Source: Telmatactis stephensoni (lineage: Eukaryota > Cnidaria > Anthozoa > Actiniaria > Isophelliidae). From it: DNA of 64,000 nt. Each line of letters begins with the position of its first letter. The stretch's first letter is position 1. The translations under genes and the position numbers were made by a program. Where the stretch lies: positions 124,001-188,000 of the forward strand of contig JALIZF010001251.1 of the NCBI GenBank assembly GCA_029948255.1, in the 5' to 3' direction. Below are positions 53,460 through 64,000 of the stretch, piece by piece. The notes beneath the pieces are model-generated. The model worked only from the letters and a program-made list of their open reading frames with translations. It was not told the DNA's origin and ran no database searches.

Positions 53460-54983
53460 TAGTGGTCCTCCGAGTGGTCCATGAATACACGTAGAATGTT
53501 TTGAAAGGTAAAAAATTGGAATTTCAATCATAAACTTATGTCTTCCCCATTATGTCAAAAAAGGCTCAAACCCAGCAAAACACTGAGTTAAAGATGCTCT
53601 TTATGATCGTTTCAACCATTTTGCCATCAGAGTTGATATTTCAATGACATGTGAGTTACGTGACCAGGTTCTGCAAAGGGCACCTTGGACCATGAAAAAC
53701 AATGAAGTTCCTAATCAAGCCCATTGGCTCATGTGTCATATGTCTTTGCTGTTGGCAAGAGCATAGAGAGTACATGACACCGTCAGAATATCAAGCTATT
53801 ACGAAACTTTCACTCCATGATATATATATTGCCAAGTTTAAAATTCCCATAATTGCACAACATACAAACCCCCTAAAGTTTGAAAACTTAGTGTGATATT
53901 CAATATTATATGAATAGATGCAGCAGGTTATGGAAATTTTGGTCAAAAACATCATACACATCGTATTTGTTGCAACATTTGGGAACAAGGAATTAGGGTT
54001 TTTTTGAAAGGCAGTTTCACATGGATTTTTGTGCAATAGAACTATCACATTAACATGATTAACAGCAGCAAAATGTCCTGCTGGAATGTCCAAGTTCAAG
54101 CAATAATGAATATAAGAATTAATAATTATAAAATTGTGTACCAGCACAATATCACCACCCTTTTCACTCAGAGTTCAACAAATGAGCTAACAAAAATATT
54201 TTATAGAACGAAAGTTGTTGCATTTCAACCCTCATGATCTTCATATCTTAACTAGATTTTTGTTTATTACTGATCCATCAAATATTCTTGGGCGCAAAAA
54301 AGCATAGACAAATCGATGCAAATCACTCAAAGGTGATTAATTGACAAGGGAAAAAATGTCTGCAGTGTAATTGAAGTGGGGTTGCCAATGGAATGACTTC
54401 TGTCATAATGATAATTAATCAAGCTACATTGAGAAATTGTGTTTGGAGTACCTATCATCATTCTAAAGACAATTATAGGTTTCATTCAATATCTAGATGC
54501 CATGATGGTTTTCGCATTGTAATGCAGATATTCACGTGGTTGCTGAGGGGGCAAACAACTTCAAATCTGGAGATTTCAGCTGCTTTATTAATATAATTTG
54601 ATTTGGACAGTTTGAAACAATATTTGGCATAAAAATAACATCTAAAGGGCAAGTTGATCTTTTAAAGATGGTCCTCTTGTTCCAATGTTTGCCTCCATGA
54701 AGACCCCATGGCTAACTTGCATTACAATATCAAAACCATTATGGAGTCTCTCATGAATATAACATGCATGTATTGAAAGATTTATCGAAAACAAACATCT
54801 CCTGGTCACATGATGCAACTTTTTGCAACATTGTAACATTTGCAACATTTTCATATAGCATATTTTATCAATTTTTAGTTTTTAATTTTTTGTTAGGACC
54901 TTCCTGAAAATTAATTATTGAGTGGAGTATATCCTCATTAAATATTACTACCATACTTCTGCAACATTGAAGGGCTTGCCACA
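53460..54983. other. Spacer without a supported gene
   Basis: AT-rich, short frames only. Diverged inverted segments (about 54480-54560 against 54640-54720) suggest an old foldback. Confidence 0.5.
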
Positions 54984-55124
54984 TAGAGCTGTTTTCATAT
55001 GAGTGTGAATCTTATCACACTGTGTCATTGTCATGATGCCCATAAAAACATTCCTAGTAATTCCTGCTGTAACAGTGCCGTATTGTGACCATGGTATTTT
55101 CACAGTCATATGAAAATGGCTCTA
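54984..55124. mobile_element. TAGWG MITE, copy 5
   Basis: gagctgttttcatatgagtg and the near inverse cagtcatatgaaaatggctc, with the family core cccataaaaacattcctagta. It is the most diverged copy, flanked by TA, 3' of the phosphatase gene. Confidence 0.7.
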
Positions 55125-55252
55125 TCGCAACTGTGTTGTGCACAACATTGCAGAAATAGCTGTTTCATGTGCCCAGGTCTTAATAATTCCTTCTTTGCAT
55201 CTCTTTGACTTAAAAGAAGAATCTAAACTTCACATGCAGCTTAATACTGTTG

Positions 55253-58200
55253 TCACTCACTGTTCTGGCCAGTGTCTGATGTTACTACACTAATAAGGAC
55301 TGTAATATCATCTGGTTTGCCTCCTGTTATTTCAAACCCCTGGAATTTTGCTTGCTTTGCAAAGGGTGAATCATAGCTGGGGTCAAATGCAAGGGACTTG
55401 GCTTTCATTGCAAGGTTATCAGCTAATGATTGGATGCTCTCTCTGTCAAAGTTCTGAGGATCAGATGAAACAAAGCTGAATTAACTATTGCTAAATACAT
55501 TCACTAACATGAAGTTATAACTATTTTTGATTCACCTACATCATGTTTATAGCACAACACAAATTACTAACAGTATATCTGTATATCACAACACAAATTA
55601 CAGAAATGACACTAATACAACATGTTCCATATTTGATATACAGAAATGACACTAATACAACATGTTCCATATTTGATATACAGAAATGACACTACTACAA
55701 CATGCTCCATATTTGATATACAGAAATGACACTACTACAACATGCTCCATATTTGATATACAGAAATGACACTACTACAACATGCTCCATATTTGATATA
55801 CAGAAATGACACTACTACAACATGCTCCATATTTGATATACAGAAATAACACTACTACTACATGCTCCATATTTTCAGGCACAATCTGAATAAACAAACT
55901 ATAGTGTAGGTAGTGTAGGTGGTTGTCCAATTTTGTTTATCCCTTGCATTGTATGATTACAGACTAAACTAGACTTCACTCAGTCCTACTGACAGTAAAT
56001 TACAAGAATTTGTGATAAATGCTTACCTCTAACAAAGATACTTCTTGGAGTATGTGATCTTTAGGAAGATTATCAAACAAGCCATCTGTACCCATCACTA
56101 TTAGATCGTCAACTTCTACTTGAAATGATGTGCTTTCTGCTACATCCAAACTAGAGTATCAAAAGAAACAGCATACTGAGCACCTTCCTGCAATTAAGTG
56201 CCCCCCCTTGAAAATAATATTTGAAATAAGCTCCACCCTCAATTAAGCATCCCCCTTCCTCCAAGAAGTGTGATAAATAATAGATACTTAATAGAAAATG
56301 ATGTAAAACTTGCTTTTTGACTTATAGAGTTATGGCACATTCCTATACACCCTTCTAATAAATGCCACAATGTATTGTTTTCCACGATTGACGTCAAATT
56401 TATTCTTTTGAAACTTGTACAATGTGAATGCAATTGAAAAGAATAAATTTGATGTCAAGTGCGGAAAACAAACATTGTGGCATTTATTGGAAGGGTGTAT
56501 ATGAGGAATCATGTGTTTACATTAACAAACCCTTGTCCACCAAATTTAAAATATGTGCCCAAGGTGTTTAATCAAGGAAATACTGTACATAGCTTGTTGA
56601 GTCTGTTCTTTTCCCCAGCCAAAGTCCTTCGCAACAGTCCAGTAACTCATTGTACAACCCCTTCCCCTCCTCATTCCTGGCATGACAACTGGAAGGATTT
56701 TTGTACCAAAGTAGAGAAATAATTAGACTTCAATCAGTCATCAAATCTGTAAGTCTACTTAGTTATTGCTACAATTATAGGAAGTTCATATTGGTTCACC
56801 TGTCTTGTATAACTCTCCCATCTTGTCCTGGTGGAGGAATTGCTAGCTGATAAGGAGTGTTAAAATAGTGTTGCTGGTCTGATGATTGATGTACTATATG
56901 ACCTTTTCTTATAACAAGGAACCCGGAGTCTCCCAGGTTCATAGAACGTAACATCTTGCTGTTTTTATCCAGGACTATAATACACGCTGTACTACTTCCT
57001 GAAAATAAAAACAAAAAAAACATTATCACAATTTGTAGATTTAGAAATATTGTATGCAAGAAAAGTCAGGATTTGGCACAGAGTAGAACCCATCAAACTT
57101 GGTGATCTTGAAAACCTTTTAATCATTCTCCAGTCAATACTGTTAGCTGTATCTTGAACTCCTCTACCTCAATAATTATTCTAGGTTACCCTTAGAAGTT
57201 TGAGATACTCGGGTTCTACTCTAGAAAATATGTCCCCACACATTGTGAAATTGAGAACCTGTTGCCATAGCGATGACAATATTGCTATTAGTTAGATGTG
57301 TATGCTTCTTGAGTGTAGATTTTTGCTCAGAAAAAATCCAATCCCTCATTAGGCTTTGAACCCACAACCTTCGGATTTCTGGTCCAACACTCTACCAACT
57401 GAGCTATTTGAAGGTTCTAGTGGCAAGCACATCAAAGTTTGTTATTTATGCTGAGCATGCATACAACGTGTGTGTGTGTGTGTGTGTGAGTGTGTGTGTG
57501 CTATTTTTATTTTCCTGGTCACTATTTTGAAATTGTGTGTCAAACAAATGAATGCAAGAACAAACACTAAATACTGAGGAAAATAACTGGAGATGTTTTG
57601 GCTTAAATGAGCTAGCATTGTGCACAGTAACTTAGCTATCCAAAAGTTACTTTAATAAACCAATATACTTTCAATTCACATGTGTAGCTATTGCTAGGTT
57701 TTAGCCTGAGAAACAAAAATTAAATAAAGCATTGGTAACCATATTGGATGAATAAACAACAGATAACATTTAACCAAGATGACTGCCATGATGTCACATG
57801 CCACAGTCATTGTTCTAGACAGCTACACTTGTAAATTACACAATGTACAAGTTTTAATGACCCCACAGTTCCTATTGGTCTGAAAAATATCAATTGCCAT
57901 TCACTGTTCAATCTGGCAACCTTGCTGAAATAAATGGGTAATTACACAAATGTCATTCTTTGAATACTAAAGCCTATTATCTCAGGAACAGAAAAATTTT
58001 CTTTCCATTCTATTGTTTTAGGGGATTACTTTAAATACCACCTAATGTTAATTTCTAAAAACATGCAACACATTGGGATAAGACATCATAGAAGAATGAT
58101 TGTGGAAAACATTTCAGTTAAAAAGTAAGATGAAAAATAAAATGAAAATTGGAATGATGTAGTTTGCTTGTAGGTACAAATTTGCATGTTACTCGTCTTT

Positions 58201-59369
58201 CACTAAATTCCTAGTCTTTCTCAAACCCACATCACCATGCACTAAAAACAGCTGCAAGAAACCATTAAAACATTCATCTAACAGGGTCAAGCACAAAAAT
58301 GGTATGCATACCAAAAACTGAAGCTTTGAGTTCTGTCATTTCTTTGAAGGCATTTCTAAGTATTGCAATGGGTGAATGTGCATCTAAACCACCTTCCAGC
58401 ACAAATTTTCTACAGCCTTCCATTAAAGAACTAGCAAACTTGGATGAATCGATGCCATATTGACGCCAGCCACCCACCCCATCTGCAACTCCTGAAACAC
58501 AAGAAATAATTAAAACGTAAGTAAACAAATAGAAAAGTACGTCATATGCGTCCCTTCCTAATCGGTTTACGGTCTAATGGAGAAATGATTGAAAACTTTT
58601 CAAATATTTGGCATATTATACTGCATTTTTTATTCTAAAAAACATCCACGTTACTGTAAAACTTTTACTTTTTTATTATGTAAGAGTCTTATTGATGGAC
58701 AACTTGTTGATAAACATTGTCAAGAAATGTCTTTTGAACTTTGACGAGATAAATAGCCTAAGGCTTAATTCCTCCTGGATCAGAAACAAGTAAAATTTTT
58801 ATCAATATTCTTGAGAAGAAACAAACTTCTAAAATCGTGTTTCGAACCCTTTGTGACTGTGTCAATAAAAAAATCTGATGACCAAAGTTCGCTTTCTGCA
58901 TCTTGCACGTGATAGACAGCTTAATTTATGAACGACTACATATCAACCCAAATTGTAACTCTTATTAGTCGAAGACATCGTTTATTTCACTTACAGAAGA
59001 CATTTAGGTGTACATACTTGAGATACTTAAACACTGGACTAAAAATTGATTAAACTGATAAATTTATAACCAATGCAAAAACACCTTCGAGGGCACAAAT
59101 TACATCATAAAACACAGACTTTATTCTTCTCTAAAATCCTTATTTCACCTACCCATAACACTGCTTCCACGATTATCAGCGATAAAATAGGCATCGTCTC
59201 CAAACACAAACTTTCTAGCAGGAGAATTGACGTCTTTAGAAAACCCGCAGCAAACAGCGATTAGCCGAACTCTCGCTGCTCCTGCTTCTCGTCCAAGAAC
59301 ATGACTGACTGCTTGTCTTGCTTGAGAGCAAAAAAGACGCCCATAAACTACGCATGTCTGCATTGCCAT
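55253..59369 (-). CDS. PPTC7: PTC7-type protein phosphatase
   Basis: PP2C-family Ser/Thr phosphatase that acts at mitochondria in animals and yeast (coenzyme Q and mitochondrial protein control). Exons in order: 59369-59153, 58491-58312, 56998-56800, 56150-56027, 55453-55253 (TGA). Together 306 residues, against about 304 in human, with all phases matching. Metal and catalytic motifs are in family order: FGDDAYF (56-62), VADGVGGW (75-81), [28 protein letters not shown] and GGKPDDITV. The N-terminus is rich in Ala and Arg and lacks acids, consistent with mitochondrial targeting. The first of two near ATGs (MAMQ) is used. The intron between exons 4 and 5 holds a 40-bp tandem repeat. Confidence 0.96.
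55601..55874. repeat. 40-bp tandem repeat, about 6.9 copies
   Basis: Unit cagaaatgacactactacaa plus catgctccatatttgatata. Copies start at 55601, 55641, 55681, 55721, 55761, 55801 and 55841. The first two carry taat and tgtt variants, the rest are almost identical, so it is recently expanded. It is intronic in the phosphatase gene. Confidence 0.97.
56331..56512. mobile_element. Foldback element in a phosphatase intron
   Basis: tacacccttctaataaatgc pairs with gcatttattggaagggtgta, and tgacgtcaaatttattcttt pairs with aagaataaatttgatgtcaa, with a short loop. Confidence 0.75.
57335..57415 (-). repeat. tRNA-like sequence (SINE head or pseudogene)
   Basis: On the minus strand an A box (tagctcagttggtagagt), a five-pair anticodon-like stem (ttgga and tccga) with loop ccagaaa, and a B box (ggttcaaagcc). 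The acceptor stem pairs poorly and position 33 is C instead of T, so it is not a functional tRNA. Confidence 0.65.
57468..57500. repeat. (GT)n microsatellite
   Basis: About 16 GT units with one GA interruption, in a phosphatase intron. Confidence 0.95.
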
Positions 59370-60316
59370 TGTACGATGTCAACGAGTTGTGTTGCTACAT
59401 TTGGTTTGAACGTTAAGAGAGTTAAAATAAACGTGTTTTAACTGTTGTTCATATCGTACAAGAACAAGAACGACATAACCTAAACTACCCAGCATGCATA
59501 GCAATCTTAACAACCTAGGGGAGGGGAGGGTCAGCAAAACTGAAACATCCCTGCGGTCCTTGGGTTGTATAAGGCTAAAAGCCTCGGTTCTCGGTAATTT
59601 ACCTTTTACTTATTCAGTGGATAAAATTTATAGCTCTTATCCGGTGGATAACGTATCCAGGCTTCGAACAACTGACTCCAGTATATTTTCCATTTGGCCA
59701 GATAATTTCTTTCAATATCATTCATTTCAAAACTCTCAAGTCTGAATGAGAATTGAAAATGGTGAAAAAAATAGCATTGCATATTGAGATTAAACCTTTT
59801 TGACAACCCCTTCTCCCAGCTGTCGTCATCATGATGTTACTCTCTATCAGGTCCTAGCTAGGAGAGGGGTACTTTCATAAAAAACAAATACACCTTTCTA
59901 TAACGAGACATCTTTTTCTTTTAATATATTAGCTTAGTAGTAAAAAAGTATATTACAATAGCACCATTGATGTTTACAAGAAACAATGAGCAAATATAAT
60001 TTCAGCCTTTAAGTTTACATACTTTTCACTGAATGAGATTATTGGTCAGAATACTTTTTTTACAGCTACTGAATGAATATTTGTTGAGCTGCTGCAAAAA
60101 ACAAAACAAAAACAAAACAAAAACAAAAACACAGATGAATGTCTTAATTAATTGGGGTCCACAAAGTCCTCAAAAGTTACCGAGTCTGTTGTAACACTGC
60201 ATTTTACACTTTTGTTTGGAAGTTCCAAAGTTCAAGTCATTACTTTGGAAGTAATTAATAACAAAATCATTAAAAATGGAAACTATCAGACTCAGCGTAT
60301 TAAAAAGATGCAATAA
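59370..60316 (-). promoter_or_regulatory. Phosphatase 5' flank and spacer
   Basis: Upstream of the phosphatase ATG. No TATA box is evident. A repeat-like stretch with ttatccggtggataacgtat and cttcgaacaactg lies at about 59630-59680. The rest has no recognisable feature. Confidence 0.35.
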
Positions 60317-60569
60317 GGGAGCATTCATTTTTTAGGAGGGGGGGTGGGCCGGAGGAATTGAGGGGTGGGCCAAAAGAAATTTACTCTATGAAAGGGGGTG
60401 GGTCATTTTTTTCTGAAAGTTAAACCAGGTCAAGGGACCCTATTTTTGTATTTGGAAGTGGGGTGGGTCATCAATATAGTTCAATTCCTTACCATGGGGG
60501 CTTGCATTTTTTTGTATTTGATTCCTGCAATTCCTCCGGCCCACCCCCTCCTAAAAAATGAATGCTCCC
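60317..60569. mobile_element. MITE with TAA target duplication (Harbinger-like)
   Basis: Ends gggagcattcattttttagg and its reverse complement. TAA on both sides (60314-60316 and 60570-60572). Inner arms ggccggaggaattg and caattcctccggcc. It lies about 220 bp downstream of the LIMP-2-like stop and is probably in or near its 3' UTR. Confidence 0.8.
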
Positions 60570-60789
60570 TAAGGAATGAATGTAAATTTTAATCTATAAC
60601 AATTAATTCATCAATTCTCAAAATATACTTCCCATCAGGTACTCCCCATCAAGTAGGGTCTTCTTTGAATTACTTAATTTGTGTAATGTTATCACTCTCC
60701 CAAAATATCAAATAGTACTGAATGACTTTTTTTATGTAGCACACAATAATTTTAGCACACCCACTACCATCAAACCAAAACTACAAGAT

Positions 60790-62340
60790 CTAGCTGTTAA
60801 CAACAAGTGGAGTTCTTTCATTGACTGATGGAGTCAGCATGGTTTTAATTAACATCAGTTTTCTGTTTCTATGGATCAAAAGGACTAACAAGACAAATGC
60901 AGTTAAAAACAAAACTCCTCCAACAATGACCACTGCTAACTCCAAGTAGTGAGTAATACTGAATGGCATAAGTACTTTCTCTTTGAGCATTCTTGCTTGG
61001 CGTCTTCCAATTGTTGATGTTTCATTAATATACATTATAGGAAAAAATGCACTTCTTATTTTTTCCATTTGTGTGATATGTGGGACAGGCTCAATAAAAA
61101 CATTTATCTGGAGCCGTTTGGCACTTTTTAATGGAACTCCTGTATGGATCTCAACATCAAGAAATGTTCCATGGTCTTTCTTATTAGGAGATAAACCATG
61201 GACTTTTTCAATGAGTGATTTGTCGCCCAGGTAAAAATGAGGGGCAGAGATAAATAAAGGTAGAGGTATAGATGCATTCTGACAAACACCAATGTCCAAA
61301 ATTCCAGTAGGGTAGCACTTTTTGGTACAAAAAGCTTGGTTATCAGGGTTGAGCGTTGCATTGAAGAAAAGCTTTGCTGGTGTTGTGAATGTTAAAGTGT
61401 CTATTCCATGGACTTTGGATTTCTTTTCATAAGTCAAAAACAGAGACCTGCAAAGTTGAGTCACAAAAACATACAAAATATTATCTGTACTTTGTTGGGG
61501 TGGAAACTGAGTACCATCACTACCATTTAACATGTTGGAATACGATGTGTTCCACACACCAACATTACCCCTCCCCTTCCATTCTTTCCATTTTGCAATA
61601 GAATTGATGTCCTTGGCTCCTGTACAGACTTTAGTAACTCCCTGTAATGTGTTATTCTGCTGCAATGCTATAAATGAGCTCACATCTGGCAGATTAAAGT
61701 CCTTGAAAGGCCATTTTTTCTTTATGTCATTGTATTTATGAAGCAATGGGTCTTGGTACCCCCACAATAATTCATGGACATTCATCTCATGGAATAAGGT
61801 CTCCTTCTCAACATCGAAAAGAACATCTACCAAAGCCTTCCAATCTAAAACATCTGGCAAGTTTTTGATCAAGTTAGCAAGTGTTACCAATACGATGTTA
61901 AGAGTTATAACTTTATCCTTGGAGGGATCACAGCTACTGCATGACGTAGAAGGGTCAAATACAAACCACTGCCTTTCATTGTACATCACAGTAGAATTCT
62001 CATTGTTCCAAGAGATGTTTCCTTTATGTCTAAATTCACTATATGAATAGGGTCCTTTTTGGCTGACTACTGGAACTGCCCCTTGCTCGGCTTCAAGATG
62101 ATTTTCCACATTGAATATAAAGAACTGAAGATATATCGGAACATCGGGTGACTTCCATTCTTTGTAGCTCGCTGATGTAGGGCTTAGAACAAGCTGGGAA
62201 TTGATTTTGTTCTGTATCAGGGAATCAATCAATGGATAACAGGTACAGCCAGCCAAGATAAACAAGGTTCCCACAGTGAATAAAACTGCGATCTTTTTTC
62301 CGCCATAAATACAACTTGTTTGCTCCTCTTTGGACTGCAT
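60790..62340 (-). CDS. SCARB2: CD36-family membrane protein, LIMP-2 (SCARB2)-like
   Basis: 516 residues in one uninterrupted exon. The CD36 family has two membrane segments and a large glycosylated lumenal loop that binds lipids or, in LIMP-2, lysosomal enzymes. Seen here: a short Lys-rich N-tail, membrane segment about 16-39, family blocks (VPIYLQFFIFNVEN, KGPYSYSEFRHKG, ELLWGYQDPLL), clustered loop cysteines (CTKKCYPTGILDIGVC), several N-x-S/T sites, membrane segment about 465-489, and a tail ending NERTPLVVNS. That tail resembles the LIMP-2 acidic dileucine signal (DERAPLI), which argues for lysosomal delivery. Vertebrate relatives have about 12 exons, so lack of introns suggests a retrocopy origin or lineage loss. 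It lies tandem to the phosphatase gene. Confidence 0.93.
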   Translation of the reverse strand: MQSKEEQTSCIYGGKKIAVLFTVGTLFILAGCTCYPLIDSLIQNKINSQLVLSPTSASYKEWKSPDVPIYLQFFIFNVENHLEAEQGAVPVVSQKGPYSYSEFRHKGNISWNNENSTVMYNERQWFVFDPSTSCSSCDPSKDKVITLNIVLVTLANLIKNLPDVLDWKALVDVLFDVEKETLFHEMNVHELLWGYQDPLLHKYNDIKKKWPFKDFNLPDVSSFIALQQNNTLQGVTKVCTGAKDINSIAKWKEWKGRGNVGVWNTSYSNMLNGSDGTQFPPQQSTDNILYVFVTQLCRSLFLTYEKKSKVHGIDTLTFTTPAKLFFNATLNPDNQAFCTKKCYPTGILDIGVCQNASIPLPLFISAPHFYLGDKSLIEKVHGLSPNKKDHGTFLDVEIHTGVPLKSAKRLQINVFIEPVPHITQMEKIRSAFFPIMYINETSTIGRRQARMLKEKVLMPFSITHYLELAVVIVGGVLFLTAFVLLVLLIHRNRKLMLIKTMLTPSVNERTPLVVNS

Positions 62341-64000
62341 TGCTCCGTCATGTAAGAACGGCGATGCATGACATAACGGAAGACCTACAAAACTCGTGAC
62401 TCAGCAATTCAAAGTCCTTCAGCTCAGTGGGAATCTTCAATTGGGTGAAACAAAACTAAACTTTGTACTGAAACCTTGTATTTGGTAGAGTCTTGAATTA
62501 GATTTCACTGCTCACGAGTTCCTGGTGTGGGCTAGAAGATAACGAAACAAATGGTTACAAATTTAAGTTAATCTGAGCTAAACTTAAAACACACAACAGC
62601 CTTGATGAGTGCTATGTTGTTATGTAACTCAACTTGTTCTCTCAGCTGCAAAGGAGGCACGTTCTCTTCACAATAGAGTCAAAAACTCATAATAATTGAT
62701 AAAAATTGTTTGTCTAGAAAAGCAGGGAAGGCTGGCTTACCAAAGAGTTAGAATGAGCATCAACCATTCGTTATACCACATGTTCAGTCCAGTTCAGTCC
62801 GTGTTCACTTTCGTTCGGTTTCAAACCGGATCCGGAAATCAGAAATGGATGTCAGGATCGCAGTTGCTGACACAGGAAGCCCAAAACGTTTCCTTTTTCT
62901 GGATTTTTCCTTCCAGTACTTTCTTCCGATGGTTGTTTTCTTTTTCTTGTGTTCTCCTTTTGCGAGATAAATCATTTTGCCTGTGTGTCCAATTCTCGCC
63001 TACTTCTCTCCCCAAAAAAATTGGATGCGGAAGACCATGCATTAGGGATTTATTTTTAGCTTTGTTTATAATGTTTCAGTTTTTTAGACTATTTCGTTTT
63101 GTTCTTGTCTGCACCGTTGGTGTGCTGTCAAATGACTTTTGCCGACTGAATAAAGATGTAATAAATGCACATGTGGTCTTTTGTTTCGTACTTTAAAGCT
63201 TTCCTTCTTTTTAAAACATTAAAATAAGCTAAAGCCACGGGTAACAATCTGTGGTGAGCTAATGTTATATGGGGAGGCTCCACCCCTAGTCTCCCTCGTG
63301 TATGGAGCATTGCGTGACAAGACTAACCACGGCTGCAAGGGAGACTTCTAAACAAGCCCTTGTTGAAAACCTATTTTTATATACCTTCCAGAGAAAAAAG
63401 GTACCACTTTATATACCTTTCAGAGTAAATGGTACCCCTTTCAAAAACCTATTTTCTGACCAGTGGTCGTAGGTGGTCATTATAAGAGAGGTAAAAAATA
63501 ATTAAACTACATATGTATTTGTAACTTGTAGCTGTAATTCACCCTAGTGTGGGGAACAAAATCAAAGTCAATAGTTTTTCTTTCTCTTGAGCTTCTCTTG
63601 AGTGCTAGCTACTGAAGGGTGTAGCAATCTTTTGCGGTCGTGAGAGGGCTTATGCACCAGACAGGTTACAGTGTCTGAGAGTAAGTGGTTACAATGGTGT
63701 CAATTCTATAGTAACCCCGGATAGTAACGCTGTTATAGTTCGTGAACTAACTCATTTTCCAATCAAAATTCTGAAAATATCCCAATTGTAATCGTCATTT
63801 ATGGTACATTGGTTCATTCGTAACACTATTAATGTACTTGGGAAGGATGTTTTCGTATCTACAGGAAGTCAGTACCATCCTATCAAAGCCTTCATTGTAG
63901 TCAAGTTAGAATTTTAAGATATCGAACGTGGCCCGTTGGGTAACTGAATGAAGATATTGGCTTCCACAGGTAACCTAAATTTATAGACAAGACATATATG
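62341..64000. other. Right flank, no supported gene
   Basis: The first part is the LIMP-2-like 5' flank. The frame 62696-63196 has no domain and no family resemblance that I recognise. A relic at about 63280-63350 (tagtctccctcgtg and cacggctgcaagggagact) belongs to the hairpin family of 14344-14422 without a surviving target duplication. Imperfect repeats of tatataccttycagag lie at 63375-63450. Confidence 0.5.

Noticed and set aside
55601..55874. CRISPR-like array
   Set aside because: The 40-bp units are directly tandem with no unique spacers, and the window is animal nuclear DNA.
57335..57415. Functional tRNA gene
   Set aside because: Acceptor stem pairs poorly and the anticodon loop lacks T33. 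Better read as a SINE head or pseudogene.
62696..63196. 166-residue plus-strand open frame upstream of the LIMP-2-like gene
   Set aside because: Phe/Ser/Leu-rich with no domain, and no splice partners found. Probably chance in AT-rich DNA.

Overview
This window is eukaryotic, animal nuclear DNA. It has GT-AG introns, AT-rich spacers, many short palindromic transposons and several retroelement relics, and no bacterial-style operons. The gene set (rabphilin, a PTC7-type phosphatase, a LIMP-2/CD36 protein, an OLAH-like thioesterase) and the repeats (R2/R4-type LINE, Ngaro/DIRS-type element, RTE-like fragment, tRNA-derived SINEs) point to an early-branching invertebrate. A stony coral or other anthozoan is most likely, but that placement is inference.

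Layout. 1-4275 holds no gene I can support, only repeats. 4276-21278 (minus) is a 15-exon gene that I assembled from splice sites and reading phase. I do not recognise its product (about 360 residues). Its introns carry a decayed LINE, several foldback elements, a three-level nested insertion and the 3' end of an antisense LINE. 21279-25634 is AT-rich and repeat-bearing. 25635-30371 (minus) is a six-exon oleoyl-ACP-hydrolase-like thioesterase with an apparent one-base deletion in exon 1. A gap of 404 bp separates its start codon from that of a plus-strand rabphilin-3A orthologue (30776-45537), so the two are divergent. 45538-47480 has no supported gene. 47500-51390 (minus) is a tyrosine-recombinase retrotransposon with gag-like, RT, RNase H and recombinase regions. 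51652-53453 is foldback elements. 55253-59369 (minus) is the complete five-exon PTC7-type phosphatase. 60790-62340 (minus) is an intronless CD36/LIMP-2-family gene. The remainder to 64000 holds only repeat relics.

The genes do not form one pathway. Rabphilin acts in Rab3/Rab27-dependent vesicle exocytosis, the phosphatase in mitochondria, the LIMP-2-like protein in lysosomes and the thioesterase in fatty-acid or polyketide chain release. The main novelty is the unrecognised 15-exon gene with a duplicated two-exon unit and two candidate mutually exclusive small exons. Next come the transposon structures: hairpin elements with exact 9-bp duplications, nested foldbacks, a 53-bp tandem array inside terminal repeats, and a decayed hammerhead-ribozyme-like motif. 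All exon boundaries were read by eye and are supported by frame continuity, not by transcripts.
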